Source: SG-bin9 sp049323835 (GTDB lineage Bacteria; Pseudomonadota; Alphaproteobacteria; Rhizobiales; Xanthobacteraceae). From it: 32,937 bases of DNA. The notes under the pieces were generated by a model that saw only the letters and a list, made by a program, of their open reading frames with translations, ran no database searches and was not told the origin of the DNA. Made by a program: the position numbers and the translations under genes. How positions within the stretch are numbered: the stretch's first letter is position 1; each line of letters opens with the position of its first letter. This document shows positions 10,303 to 19,597 of the stretch, piece by piece. Location of the stretch: contig JBMOOJ010000015.1 of the NCBI GenBank assembly GCA_049323835.1, forward strand, positions 1 through 32,937, given 5' to 3'.

Positions 10303-11472
10303 ATGCTTGCCCGCGAACCAGACGCACTGAAACACACCCCTCTGTACGACCTTCACGTCGCCCGTGGCGGCAAGATGGTGCCCTTCACCGGCTATGCGTT
10401 GCCGGTGCAATATGCCGCAGGCGTGCTGAAGGAACATCTGCACACGCGCGCGAGCGCCGGCCTGTTCGACGTGTCGCACATGGGCCAGATCGCGCTGCGG
10501 CCGAAATCCGGCCGCGTCGCGGACGCGGCGCTGGCGCTGGAACGCCTCTGCCCGCAGGATATTCTGGGCATCGAGCCGCGCCGCCAGCGCTATGCGCTGC
10601 TGACCAACGAGACCGGCGGCATTCTCGATGACCTGATGGTGGCGAATTTCGGCGACCACCTGTTCATCGTCGTCAACGCGGCCTGCAAGGCGCAGGACGA
10701 AGCGCATATCCGCGAACATCTGTCGGATACCTGCATCATCGAGCCGCTCGCGGATCGCGCGCTGCTCGCACTTCAGGGCCCGAAAGCCGAAAGCGTGCTG
10801 GCTGCCTTTGCGCCTGATGTGACCGCGATGACGTTCATGGACACCGGGCCGCGCACGCTGACCGTCAACGGCCGTGCGCTCGCCTGTTTCGTCTCACGCT
10901 CGGGTTACACCGGCGAGGACGGCTTCGAGATTTCGGTGCCCGCGGCGGATGCCGTTCTGCTTGCGACGGCCCTGCTCGATCATCCCGATGTGCTGCCGAT
11001 CGGACTCGGCGCGCGCGACAGCTTGCGGCTCGAAGCCGGCCTTTGCCTCTACGGCCACGACATCGACGAGACCACGACGCCGGTCGAGGCCGCGCTCGAA
11101 TGGTCGATCCAGAAGGTGCGCCGCACGGGCGGCGAGCGCGCCGGCGGCTTCCCCGGCGCCGATGTGATTCTTCCGCAGTTGCAGACCGGCGCCACACGGC
11201 GGCGCGTCGGCCTCAAAGCCGAGGGCCGGACGCCGGTGCGCGAGAACGCGCCGCTGTTCGCCGACGCTTCCGCCACCGATCAGATCGGCAAGATCACGTC
11301 CGGCGGCTTCGGACCGACGCTGAACGGCCCCGTTGCCATGGGCTACCTGCCGAAGCCGCAATCGACCGGCGCCAAGGGCGTCGCCGAACAATCGTTCGCC
11401 GAGGTGCGTGGACAGCGGGTGCCGCTGAAGCTCGCCGCCATGCCGTTCATCACCAACACCTACAAGCGCTGA
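10303..11472 (+). CDS. gcvT: Glycine cleavage system T protein (aminomethyltransferase)
   Basis: Takes the aminomethyl group from lipoyl-GcvH, releases ammonia and makes 5,10-methylenetetrahydrofolate. The 389-residue protein shows the N-terminal HTPLYDLHVARGGKMVPFTG, DVSHMGQI, and SGYTGEDGFEIS segments and a C-terminal barrel domain with VGL, typical of GcvT. Two adjacent ATGs occur at 10300 and 10303; AGGAG (10292-10296) is 6 bases from the second and only 3 from the first, so 10303 is preferred. The frame extends upstream to 10207, but that part overlaps the riboswitch. First gene of gcvT-gcvH-gcvP; gcvH starts 7 bases after the stop. Confidence 0.96.
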   Translation: MLAREPDALKHTPLYDLHVARGGKMVPFTGYALPVQYAAGVLKEHLHTRASAGLFDVSHMGQIALRPKSGRVADAALALERLCPQDILGIEPRRQRYALLTNETGGILDDLMVANFGDHLFIVVNAACKAQDEAHIREHLSDTCIIEPLADRALLALQGPKAESVLAAFAPDVTAMTFMDTGPRTLTVNGRALACFVSRSGYTGEDGFEISVPAADAVLLATALLDHPDVLPIGLGARDSLRLEAGLCLYGHDIDETTTPVEAALEWSIQKVRRTGGERAGGFPGADVILPQLQTGATRRRVGLKAEGRTPVRENAPLFADASATDQIGKITSGGFGPTLNGPVAMGYLPKPQSTGAKGVAEQSFAEVRGQRVPLKLAAMPFITNTYKR

Positions 11473-11479
11473 GGTTCTC

Positions 11480-11845
11480 ATGACCACCCTCTACACCACC
11501 GATCATGAATGGCTCCGCATCGAGGGCGACGTTGCGACGGTCGGCATCACCGACTACGCGCAGTCGCAGCTTGGCGACGTCGTCTTCGTCGAACTGCCGA
11601 AGGTCGGCGCCGAGCTGAAGAAATCGGCCGCGGCGGCGGTCGTCGAATCGGTGAAAGCGGCCTCCGACGTCTACGCGCCGATCACCGGCAAGGTGACCGA
11701 AGTGAACGAGGCGCTGGTCGCCGATCCGGCGCTGGTGAATTCGGATGCCGGCGGCAAGGCGTGGTTCTTCAAGGTGAAGATCGCCGACAAGGGCGAGCTT
11801 GAAGGTCTGATGGATGAAGCCGCCTACAAGGCGCACACGGCGTGA
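11480..11845 (+). CDS. gcvH: Glycine cleavage system H protein
   Basis: The lipoyl carrier that shuttles the aminomethyl group between P, T and L proteins. At 121 residues it has normal length. The lipoylation site is Lys59 in ESVKAASD, within a barrel-sandwich fold that starts YTTDHEWLRIEGD. The start ATG lies 7 bases after gcvT, whose end supplies a GAGGTT Shine-Dalgarno. A palindromic repeat separates it from gcvP. Confidence 0.97.
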   Translation: MTTLYTTDHEWLRIEGDVATVGITDYAQSQLGDVVFVELPKVGAELKKSAAAAVVESVKAASDVYAPITGKVTEVNEALVADPALVNSDAGGKAWFFKVKIADKGELEGLMDEAAYKAHTA

Positions 11846-11846
11846 T

Positions 11847-11921
11847 GTAGCCCGGATGAAGCGAAGCGAAATCCGGGGTGACCAGACCCGGATTGCGCGC
11901 TTCGCGCTCCATCCAGGCTAC
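11847..11921. repeat. GTAGCCCGGATG palindromic repeat within the gcv operon
   Basis: GTAGCCCGGATG at the left end is an inverted copy, with one mismatch, of CATCCAGGCTAC at the right end. Inner arms GAAGCGAAGCG and CGCGCTTCGCGCTC add further pairing. It fills most of the 108-base gcvH-gcvP gap. Elements of this appearance are common in proteobacterial intergenic DNA. Confidence 0.8.
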
Positions 11922-11953
11922 GAATCAAAACGACAAAGGCCCGCGAGGACAGC

Positions 11954-14815
11954 ATGACCGCAAAGAACGAAGCCGCCATCACCTTCGAACAGCGCCACAT
12001 CGGCCCGTCGGTGCGCGAAACGGAGGCGATGCTGAAAGCCGTCGGTGCGGCGAGCCTCGATGCGCTGATGAGCGAGACGCTGCCGGCCTCGATCCGGCAG
12101 AAGGCGCCGCTCGACCTCGGCAAGCCGATGAGCGAGGTCGAGGTGCTCGCGCACATGAGCGGGCTCGCGGCGAAGAACCAGATCTTCACGTCGCTGATCG
12201 GCCAAGGCTACTCCGGCACCATTCTGCCGGCGGTGATCCAGCGCAACATCCTTGAGAACCCGGCGTGGTACACGGCCTACACGCCGTATCAGCCGGAAAT
12301 CAGTCAGGGCCGCCTGGAGGCGCTGTTCAACTTCCAGACGATGGTCTGCGATCTCACCGGGCTCGATGTCGCCAACGCCTCGCTGCTCGATGAGGGCACC
12401 GCTGCGGCGGAAGCCATGGCGCTCGCCGAGCGCGCCGCGAAATCCGACTCGAAGACATTCTTCGTCGATACGGACGTGCATCCGCAGACACTCGCCGTGC
12501 TGCGCCAGCGCGCCGAACCGCTCGGCTGGAGCGTCATCACCGGCGACCCGGCGCGCGATCTCGACAAGACCGACGTCTTCGGCGCGCTGCTGCAATACCC
12601 CGGCACGCACGGCAGCCTGCGCGATCTGCGCGGCGTCATCGCCGCCCTGCATGACAAGGGCGCACTCGCCATCGTCGCCGCCGATCCGCTGGCGCTGACG
12701 CTTGTGGCCTCGCCCGGCGAACTTGGCGCCGACATCGCGGTCGGCTCGACGCAGCGTTTCGGCGTGCCGATGGGTTACGGCGGCCCGCACGCCGCCTACA
12801 TGGCGGTGCGCGATGCGTTGAAGCGCTCGCTGCCCGGCCGCATCGTCGGCCTCTCGGTGGATTCGCGCAGTGCCCCGGCCTATCGCCTCGCGCTCCAGAC
12901 GCGCGAGCAGCACATCCGCCGCGAGAAAGCGACCTCGAACATCTGCACCGCGCAGGTGCTGCTTGCCGTGATCGCCTCGATGTACGCGGTCTATCACGGC
13001 GCCGAGGGGCTCACCCACATCGCGCGCACGGTTCACCGCCGCGCGGCGGTGCTCGCCGCCGGCCTGAGGAAGCTCGGCGTCACGCCGAAGAGCGAGCATT
13101 TCTTCGATACCGTCACGGTCGATGCCGGCGCGAAGCATGCGAATGTGCTCGCACGCGCCGCCGCCGAGAAGATCAACCTGCGCAGCGACGGCAATCTCAT
13201 TTCCATCGCGCTCGACGAGACCACGACACCGGAAATCGTCGAAGCAGTGTGGCGCGCCTTTGGCGGCGGGCTCGGCTACGACGAAGTCGACGCCATGGCG
13301 ACCGACGCCATTCCCGCCGAACTCAAGCGCACAACCGCGTTCCTCACGCATCCGGTGTTCAACACCCACCGCTCGGAAACCGAGTTGCTGCGCTACATGC
13401 GCAAGCTCTCCGACCGCGACCTCGCGCTCGACCGCGCGATGATCCCGCTCGGCTCCTGCACCATGAAGCTGAACGCGACGGCGGAGATGATCCCGCTGAC
13501 CTGGCCGGCATTCGGCGCGCTGCATCCGTTCGCACCGAAGGACCAGGCCGCCGGCTATCACGCCATGTTCGCGCAGCTGGAGAAGTGGCTGGTCGACATC
13601 ACCGGCTATGACGCCGTTTCGCTGCAGCCGAATTCCGGCGCACAGGGCGAGTATGCCGGTCTGCTGGCGATCCGCGCCTATCACGCCTCGCGCAACGAGG
13701 CGCACCGCAACGTCTGCCTCATCCCCTCCTCCGCGCACGGCACGAACCCCGCCTCCGCCAGCATGGTCGGCATGGACGTGGTCGTGACCGCCTGCAACGC
13801 GCGCGGCGACGTGGATGTGGACGATCTGCGCGCCAAGGCCGAACAACATGCCGACCGGCTCGCGGCGGTGATGATCACCTACCCCTCGACGCACGGCGTG
13901 TTCGAGGAGCACATCCGCGAGATCTGCGACATCGTCCATCAGTTCGGCGGCCAGGTGTATCTCGATGGTGCCAACCTCAACGCGCAGGTCGGCCTGGCGC
14001 GGCCCGGCGACTACGGCGCCGACGTCAGCCACCTCAACCTGCACAAGACCTTCTGCATTCCGCACGGCGGCGGCGGGCCGGGCATGGGGCCGATCGGCGT
14101 GAAGAAACACCTCGCGCCGTTCCTGCCGTCGCTGTCGGCGGGCACCGGCGAGGTCACGACCCCGGTCGGACCGGTTTCGGCCGCGCCCTACGGTTCGGCC
14201 TCCATCCTGACCATCTCCTACATCTACATCGCGATGATGGGCGGCGCAGGCCTCACCCGCGCGACGCAGCTGGCTAACCACCACGCCACCTACCACGCCG
14301 CGCGGCTCGAGCCGCACTTCCCGGTGCTCTACAAGAACGCGCGCGGCCGCGTCGCGCACGAGTGCATCGTCGACCCGCGGCCGCTGAAGACATCGTGCGG
14401 CGTCACCGTCGACGATATTGCCAAGCGGCTGATCGACTACGGCTTCCACGCGCCGACCATGAGTTTCCCGGTCGCGGGCACGCTGATGATCGAGCCGACC
14501 GAATCCGAATCGAAGGTGGAGATCGACCGCTTCTGTGAGGCGATGATCGCGATCCGCAAGGAAATCGCCGACGTCGAATCGGGCCGCTTCCCGATCGAGG
14601 CCTCGCCGCTCCGTCATGCGCCGCACACGGTGCACGACATCGCCGACGACCACTGGCAGCGTCCGTACAACCGCAGCGAGGGCTGCTTCCCGCCGGGCGT
14701 CTCGAAGAACGACAAGTACTGGAGCCCGGTCGGCCGCGTCGACAACGTCTACGGCGACCGCAATCTGGTCTGCTCCTGCCCGCCGGTGTCGGACTACGCG
14801 CAGGCGGCAGAGTAA
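11954..14815 (+). CDS. gcvP: Glycine dehydrogenase (decarboxylating), glycine cleavage P protein
   Basis: PLP enzyme that decarboxylates glycine and passes the aminomethyl group to lipoyl-GcvH. The 953-residue product is the fused, homodimeric form: an N-terminal half (QRHIGPSVRETEAML, TEASLLDEGTA-type region) and a catalytic C-terminal half with PLP lysine 698 in LNLHKTFCIPHGGGGPGMGP. Other landmarks are IPLGSCTMKLNA and QPNSGAQGEYAGL. The ATG at 11954 matches the family start; AGGACAGC lies before it. It is preceded by a palindromic repeat that may weaken or uncouple its expression from gcvTH, and followed by a bidirectional terminator. Confidence 0.97.
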   Translation: MTAKNEAAITFEQRHIGPSVRETEAMLKAVGAASLDALMSETLPASIRQKAPLDLGKPMSEVEVLAHMSGLAAKNQIFTSLIGQGYSGTILPAVIQRNILENPAWYTAYTPYQPEISQGRLEALFNFQTMVCDLTGLDVANASLLDEGTAAAEAMALAERAAKSDSKTFFVDTDVHPQTLAVLRQRAEPLGWSVITGDPARDLDKTDVFGALLQYPGTHGSLRDLRGVIAALHDKGALAIVAADPLALTLVASPGELGADIAVGSTQRFGVPMGYGGPHAAYMAVRDALKRSLPGRIVGLSVDSRSAPAYRLALQTREQHIRREKATSNICTAQVLLAVIASMYAVYHGAEGLTHIARTVHRRAAVLAAGLRKLGVTPKSEHFFDTVTVDAGAKHANVLARAAAEKINLRSDGNLISIALDETTTPEIVEAVWRAFGGGLGYDEVDAMATDAIPAELKRTTAFLTHPVFNTHRSETELLRYMRKLSDRDLALDRAMIPLGSCTMKLNATAEMIPLTWPAFGALHPFAPKDQAAGYHAMFAQLEKWLVDITGYDAVSLQPNSGAQGEYAGLLAIRAYHASRNEAHRNVCLIPSSAHGTNPASASMVGMDVVVTACNARGDVDVDDLRAKAEQHADRLAAVMITYPSTHGVFEEHIREICDIVHQFGGQVYLDGANLNAQVGLARPGDYGADVSHLNLHKTFCIPHGGGGPGMGPIGVKKHLAPFLPSLSAGTGEVTTPVGPVSAAPYGSASILTISYIYIAMMGGAGLTRATQLANHHATYHAARLEPHFPVLYKNARGRVAHECIVDPRPLKTSCGVTVDDIAKRLIDYGFHAPTMSFPVAGTLMIEPTESESKVEIDRFCEAMIAIRKEIADVESGRFPIEASPLRHAPHTVHDIADDHWQRPYNRSEGCFPPGVSKNDKYWSPVGRVDNVYGDRNLVCSCPPVSDYAQAAE

Positions 14816-14822
14816 CCAGATG

Positions 14823-14912
14823 CGTCATGCCCGGCTTTGTGCCGGGCATCCACGTCTTAAGCGATGGCAGGCACGAAAGACGTGGATGGCCGGGTCAAGC
14901 CCGGTCATGACG
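14823..14912. repeat. CATGCCCGG-family intergenic repeat, copy 2
   Basis: Runs from CGTCATGCCCGG to CCGGTCATGACG, with inner arms CATCCACGTCTT and AAGACGTGGATG. It is a long imperfect palindrome of about 90 bases just after gcvP. Confidence 0.88.
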
Positions 14913-14934
14913 AAAAATTGCAACCCCACACAGC

Positions 14935-14968
14935 AAAAAGCCGCCCGGCTCACGCCGCGCGGCTTTTT
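14935..14968. terminator. Bidirectional terminator between gcvP and recA
   Basis: AAAAAGCCGC (14935-14944) pairs with GCGGCTTTTT (14959-14968). Each strand ends its stem in a T5 run, so it can stop both gcvP and recA transcripts. Between this and the recA stop (14969-15129) I see no gene. Confidence 0.8.
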
Positions 14969-15129
14969 CACTCCACCAGTCGGTACACCGTCATGGCTGA
15001 ACGGCATGCGCACCTTGGAATGGGATGCGGCAACGACCGCAAGGAATGGGGCAACTCACCCCTCGCAACCCTCGCCGCTCTCACCGAAGCGTCAGACCGC
15101 TCTCACCCGGTCCGGCCCCGGAAACCTGA

Positions 15130-16218
<1,089 letters not shown>

Positions 16219-16314
16219 GGGGTCGCGCTCCTTATGACCGGGATTCGCCGAGGGGGAAATTCGATTTCTCGGCCCTGGCGGGCTTGCTCAGATGAAAATC
16301 AATGTACCTCATTT

Positions 16315-16336
16315 GTTCTCAGTTCGCAATATGTTC
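16315..16336 (-). promoter_or_regulatory. LexA SOS box of recA (GTTC direct repeats)
   Basis: GTTC (16322-16325), seven bases, GTTC (16333-16336): on the recA strand this is GAAC-N7-GAAC, the direct-repeat SOS box of alphaproteobacteria. A third GTTC at 16315-16318 is spaced by 3 bases. The box is 104-118 bases from the recA start. Nothing else is clear in 16219-16556. Confidence 0.85.
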
Positions 16337-16556
16337 TCACCGTTGTCCCCGGCACTGGCCTGTTTCCGGCGTTAATGGCCTAAGTTGAAGTAGGGACTGG
16401 CCTATTCTGGATTCCGGGATGGCAGTAACCACGCCCGTTAGCAAAGTTTCTTTGATCGGATTCACTTGTGAGTTCCGGGGAGAACAAAGTGAGCCTCGTA
16501 AGATTCTACAGGGAGATTCATCCGGCCTTATTGGCCGCCGAGGTACGGAAGCGGCC

Positions 16557-16751
16557 ATGATCTTCATCAAGGCGCTGACGTATAGCCTGCTTGGCGGGGT
16601 TATCGGCTTAGGAGCTGGCTTCGCCGTGGGCATTCCGCTTGCTGCGAAATACGACTGGATACTTGGTACGCCAATCTTAATCGCGGCACCCATCGGAGCC
16701 ATAATCGGCGGATGCGCCGGGTTCGCCATCGCTATGAGAAGGCCGCCTTAG
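16557..16751 (+). CDS. Small two-pass membrane protein (hypothetical)
   Basis: A 64-residue product starting MIFIKALTYSLLGG. It has two hydrophobic, glycine-rich segments (about 3-26 and 36-58) around a short charged turn (AAKYDWILG), ending in a basic tail (MRRPP). I do not recognise it. The frame is open from 16419, but the upstream extension is polar and lacks a good ribosome-binding site; the ATG at 16557 has only a weak one. Its stop codon sits in the loop of a perfect 9-bp hairpin followed by a second T-tailed hairpin, which supports a real transcript. The surrounding DNA is less GC-rich than the flanks. Confidence 0.45.
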   Translation: MIFIKALTYSLLGGVIGLGAGFAVGIPLAAKYDWILGTPILIAAPIGAIIGGCAGFAIAMRRPP

Positions 16752-16786
16752 TTGGCGGCCTTGCAGTTACCTGCAAGGTAACTTTT
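16739..16786 (+). terminator. Two back-to-back hairpins ending the small membrane gene
   Basis: Hairpin 1: AAGGCCGCC (16739-16747) with GGCGGCCTT (16754-16762). Hairpin 2: AGTTACC (16765-16771) with GGTAACT (16777-16783), then TTTT. The second looks like an intrinsic terminator on the plus strand. Confidence 0.7.
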
Positions 16787-16840
16787 CCATCATGCCTCAG
16801 AAGAATCGCTGGTTCCCGCGTTTTCCAGCGGCCCCAGCAC

Positions 16841-16872
16841 ATAAAAAAAGGCCGCCCAACCGGCAGCCCATT
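16841..16872 (-). terminator. Terminator for the minus-strand small ORF
   Basis: On the minus strand GGCTGCC pairs with GGCGGCC (one G-T pair) around GGTTGG, followed by a run of seven T. It faces the small frame ending at 16899 and shares the GGCCGCC arm with the plus-strand hairpin at 16739. Confidence 0.65.
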
Positions 16873-16898
16873 CTCATAATCGGCAAACTGCAGGCAGG

Positions 16899-16985
16899 TC
16901 AGATGCCCCGGACCTTCCGGATCAGGCCTGAGACGACGAAATAGATCGCTGACAAAACGAGTATGATCTCAAAGACTTCAATCAT
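16899..16985 (-). CDS. Possible 28-residue single-pass membrane peptide
   Basis: The product starting MIEVFEIILVLSAIYFVVSG is one hydrophobic helix (about 5-20) with a basic end (LIRKVRGI). The frame is open to 17111, but the extra 42 residues are basic and unlike a membrane leader. GAGTGG about 5 bases before the ATG at 16985 could bind ribosomes, and a T7-tailed terminator follows 27 bases after the stop. No family recognised; could equally be a non-coding transcript. Confidence 0.3.
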   Translation of the reverse strand: MIEVFEIILVLSAIYFVVSGLIRKVRGI

Positions 16986-17285
16986 AAAACCACTCACACG
17001 CAATGCGTGCAGGATTGTCCCCTGTACATCTCGAAAGATCAATTCCGGACGTTTGCGCGAAAACACAATGCGTCCGGTCTGTTGCACCCGGGTGACAACT
17101 TTGAGTCGCACACTCTACTGAAATACCTTTTCCGCTCGCCGCGCTCATGCAGGGCACTGAGCCGACATGCTGAATCGTCCCTTAAGACATCACCCCGCTG
17201 TGTCGGCGGTCAGGTTCAGCGCCGGGTAATGCGGGCGTGAGAAGTTGCGCGTCAGGAGGCTGAAGCGTTTCAGCGAGGTACGACC

Positions 17286-17537
17286 ATGCAACAGACATTG
17301 ACCGAGCGGCGGCGGACGCCGCGGCATCGCGTGTTCAAGGGCGGGCTGATCGCCTTCAAGGGCAAGAGCCTGACCTGCACCGTGCGAAATCTGTCGGACG
17401 GCGGCGCCAATCTCGATATCGACAGCGGCGCGGCTGTGCCGCCCTCGTTTACGCTCGTGCTGGAAACCGACAAGACGATCCGCCGCTGCGAGATGAAGTG
17501 GCGCACCGAACGGCGCATCGGCGTCGCGTTCGCCTGA
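17286..17537 (+). CDS. PilZ-domain protein
   Basis: An 83-residue single PilZ domain, the usual cyclic-di-GMP receptor. Both binding motifs are present: RxxxR as R9-R-T-P-R13, and NxSxxG as N35-L-S-D-G-G40, in a short beta-barrel ending in GVAFA. It has no partner domain, so it probably acts by binding another protein. GAGG lies about 8 bases before the ATG. Flanking genes do not name a target. Confidence 0.88.
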   Translation: MQQTLTERRRTPRHRVFKGGLIAFKGKSLTCTVRNLSDGGANLDIDSGAAVPPSFTLVLETDKTIRRCEMKWRTERRIGVAFA

Positions 17538-17599
17538 CGATAGTTGCGCGAGCATCCCTCTGGCGCTGCCGCCTCAGACGCGCCCGCGCGGCATCGTCC

Positions 17600-17646
17600 C
17601 ACACGCGCTTACGCGCTCTTGTCTCACACGCGCTTACGCGCTCTTG
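17600..17646. repeat. 25-bp-period tandem duplication
   Basis: CACACGCGCTTACGCGCTCTTG occurs at 17600-17621 and again, identically, at 17625-17646. The second copy contains the stop codon and last codons of the minus-strand gene ending at 17634; the first lies just beyond the stop. Confidence 0.9.
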
Positions 17647-18041
17647 ACGGTCTTGCCCTTCGGCACGCTGCCTTTCGGCGCCTCGGGCTTCGCCCATTCC
17701 ATCGTCGGAGCGTAGCGGCATGTGGCATCGCCAAGCCGCAGCGGCGGCGCGCCGGGCTTGATCTCGACCCCCATCACGGCGCGCGACGAGCCAAAGCTGA
17801 CGACGACGACGTCGCGGGTGCGCTGGCCGGGGCGCGGCTGACACTCCTCGACGATGTAAAGGCCGGGCTCGTTGAGCTTCACCCTGCCAGCCTTGTACCA
17901 CTTCTTGGAACGGGCCTCGCGGAAGTCGTCGACTGTCTCGCCGACGAATGCGATCTGCTGAATCAGAACGCGATAGCCGAGACGGGCGAAGTGCGCCACG
18001 ATGTCGCTATCGGTCATGTTGATGCGCTGACGGGCATCCAT
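17634..18041 (-). CDS. Hypothetical protein
   Basis: A 135-residue protein I do not recognise. It starts MDARQRINMTDSDIV, has a mixed alpha/beta-looking middle (RVLIQQIAFVGETVDDFREA, a beta-rich VVVVSFGSS stretch) and a Lys/Pro-rich C-terminus (PKGSVPKGKTVKSA). No signal peptide or membrane segment is visible. An ATG at 18056 would add five residues, but GAGG fits the ATG at 18041 (spacing about 9). The last 13 bases of the gene belong to a 25-bp tandem duplication. Good codon structure supports it being real. Confidence 0.65.
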   Translation of the reverse strand: MDARQRINMTDSDIVAHFARLGYRVLIQQIAFVGETVDDFREARSKKWYKAGRVKLNEPGLYIVEECQPRPGQRTRDVVVVSFGSSRAVMGVEIKPGAPPLRLGDATCRYAPTMEWAKPEAPKGSVPKGKTVKSA

Positions 18042-18182
18042 CGTCTCGATCCTCAATAAGCGTCCTGCTTCCGAACATGCGCAGTTGCCCCACGGAGGGA
18101 CAAACCCCCGGGATTATGCCTGAGAGGCGGCCGCAAAGGCTTAACGGCTGGCGTTCGGGAATACTACGTATGCAGGAATACC

Positions 18183-18202
18183 GCCGAATTCGGCATGCAT
18201 GC
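18183..18202. promoter_or_regulatory. Two overlapping perfect palindromes upstream of the GNAT gene
   Basis: GCCGAATTCGGC (18183-18194) and GCATGCATGC (18193-18202) overlap by GC. CACC-GTTAAT-GGTG follows near 18209-18222. They lie in the 329-base gene-free interval 18042-18370 and could be operators; no promoter hexamers are convincing there. Confidence 0.35.
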
Positions 18203-18370
18203 TGAACGCACCGTTAATGGTGAATGCAGTGTTAATCCCGCGCCCTGCATTTGAGTCTTCTCTCGCATGATATTTTTCGATCTCGCGTTTAGCGTCAGCG
18301 CGGGATCAACAAGGCAAACGCTGCGCAGAGCTGAACGCCGCAGCGACAAGGCCATGTGAGGGACAGGGAC

Positions 18371-19597
18371 GTGAGCGAGACGGCACATCCGACCGGTGCG
18401 GTGATGCAACGCAATGCCGTTGCGCTGCCGCCGCGCGCCAGTTCTTCCGTTACCGCGGCGCCGCTCGCGGCGCTCGGCCCGGTCGACGGCGTGTCCGACG
18501 ATGCATGGCTGGCGCTGGCCGAACGCGCTGTGGAACCGAATGGATACTATCTGCCGGAGTGGCTGAGCGCGGTGAGCGCATCGGCCCGCGGCCGCACGAA
18601 TGCGAATGCCCTTTGCGCCTGGGATGCACCGTCAGCCCGTCCGCATCTGCATGCGCTGATGCCGGCGATCTCGCTCTGGCGGGCCTATCGCTTGCCGCTG
18701 CCGGCGCTCGTCAGCGCCGATCCCTACGGCACGCTCGGAACGCCGCTGCTCGATCGCACCGATCCTGCCGCCGCTGCGAACGCATTGCTGGACGCAGCGC
18801 GCGCCAGCGGCATGCGCGCGCTGCTGCTGCGCGACATGACGCTCGAAGGCCCGGTGGCGGATGCATTCCGTGCCGCGCTCGCCAGCCGCGGCCTCGCCCC
18901 GCAAATTCTCCAGTCGCATCGCCGCGCCTGTCTCGATGCGACGCGCGATCCGGAAGAACTCCTCCGCGATGCGCTCGGCCCGAAAAAGCTGAAAGAGCTG
19001 CGCCGTCAGCGCAACCGTCTCGCCGAAATGGGCGAGGTGATGTTCGTGATTTCGCGCACGCCCGACGAAGTCGGACGCATGCTCGACACGTTCCTGGTTC
19101 TGGAGTCGAGCGGCTGGAAAGCCAGGCGCGGCACCGCGCTGATCCAGCATAGCGGCGACACCGCCTTCGTTCGCCGCGGTGCGGTCGAACTCGCAGCACT
19201 CGGTCGGTGCGAGATCGTGACCCTGATGGCCGGCACGACGCCCGTTGCGGCCGCCGTGGTGCTGCGGCATCAGGACCGCGCCTTCTATTTCAAGCTCGGC
19301 GTCGACGAGCGCTTCGCCAAGTTCTCGCCCGGCGTTCAGCTCACGCTCGAACTGACGCGCTACCTCTGCGCTGACCCCGACATCGCCTCGGTCGATTCCA
19401 CCGCGATCCCGGGTCACCCGATGATCGACCCGATCTGGCGCGGCCGTCTCGCCATCGGCGACATGCTGATCCCGCTTCGCCGCAACGATCCGGTGTTCGC
19501 GCTGATCCGCGCCGGCATCGCGCTGCGCCGCGCGGTTCGCGAACCCGCCCGCCACCTCATTCATGCCCTGAGACATTTCAAGGAGAAACGCCCATGA
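18371..19597 (+). CDS. GNAT acetyltransferase, CelD/BcsL (Acetyltransf_6) type
   Basis: A 408-residue cytosolic protein with the FemAB/CelD-like double-GNAT arrangement. The recognisable C-terminal domain (about 185-340) includes LKELRRQRNRLAEMGEV, FLVLESSGWKARRGTAL and AAAVVLRHQDRAFYFKLGVDE, then IASVDSTAIPGHPMIDPIW. Such proteins are annotated as acyltransferases of polysaccharide or peptide substrates; the true substrate is unknown. GTG at 18371 is chosen over GTG at 18356 because GAGGGA (18359-18364) is well spaced from it. The stop overlaps the next start by four bases (ATGA), so the two are translationally coupled. Confidence 0.85.
   Translation: MSETAHPTGAVMQRNAVALPPRASSSVTAAPLAALGPVDGVSDDAWLALAERAVEPNGYYLPEWLSAVSASARGRTNANALCAWDAPSARPHLHALMPAISLWRAYRLPLPALVSADPYGTLGTPLLDRTDPAAAANALLDAARASGMRALLLRDMTLEGPVADAFRAALASRGLAPQILQSHRRACLDATRDPEELLRDALGPKKLKELRRQRNRLAEMGEVMFVISRTPDEVGRMLDTFLVLESSGWKARRGTALIQHSGDTAFVRRGAVELAALGRCEIVTLMAGTTPVAAAVVLRHQDRAFYFKLGVDERFAKFSPGVQLTLELTRYLCADPDIASVDSTAIPGHPMIDPIWRGRLAIGDMLIPLRRNDPVFALIRAGIALRRAVREPARHLIHALRHFKEKRP

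Noticed and set aside
11918..14653. A 911-codon open frame on the minus strand
   Set aside because: It is antisense to gcvP, whose motifs and length are complete. The product is Arg/Val/Ala/Asp-rich without any domain, as expected from the mirror frame of a GC-rich gene.
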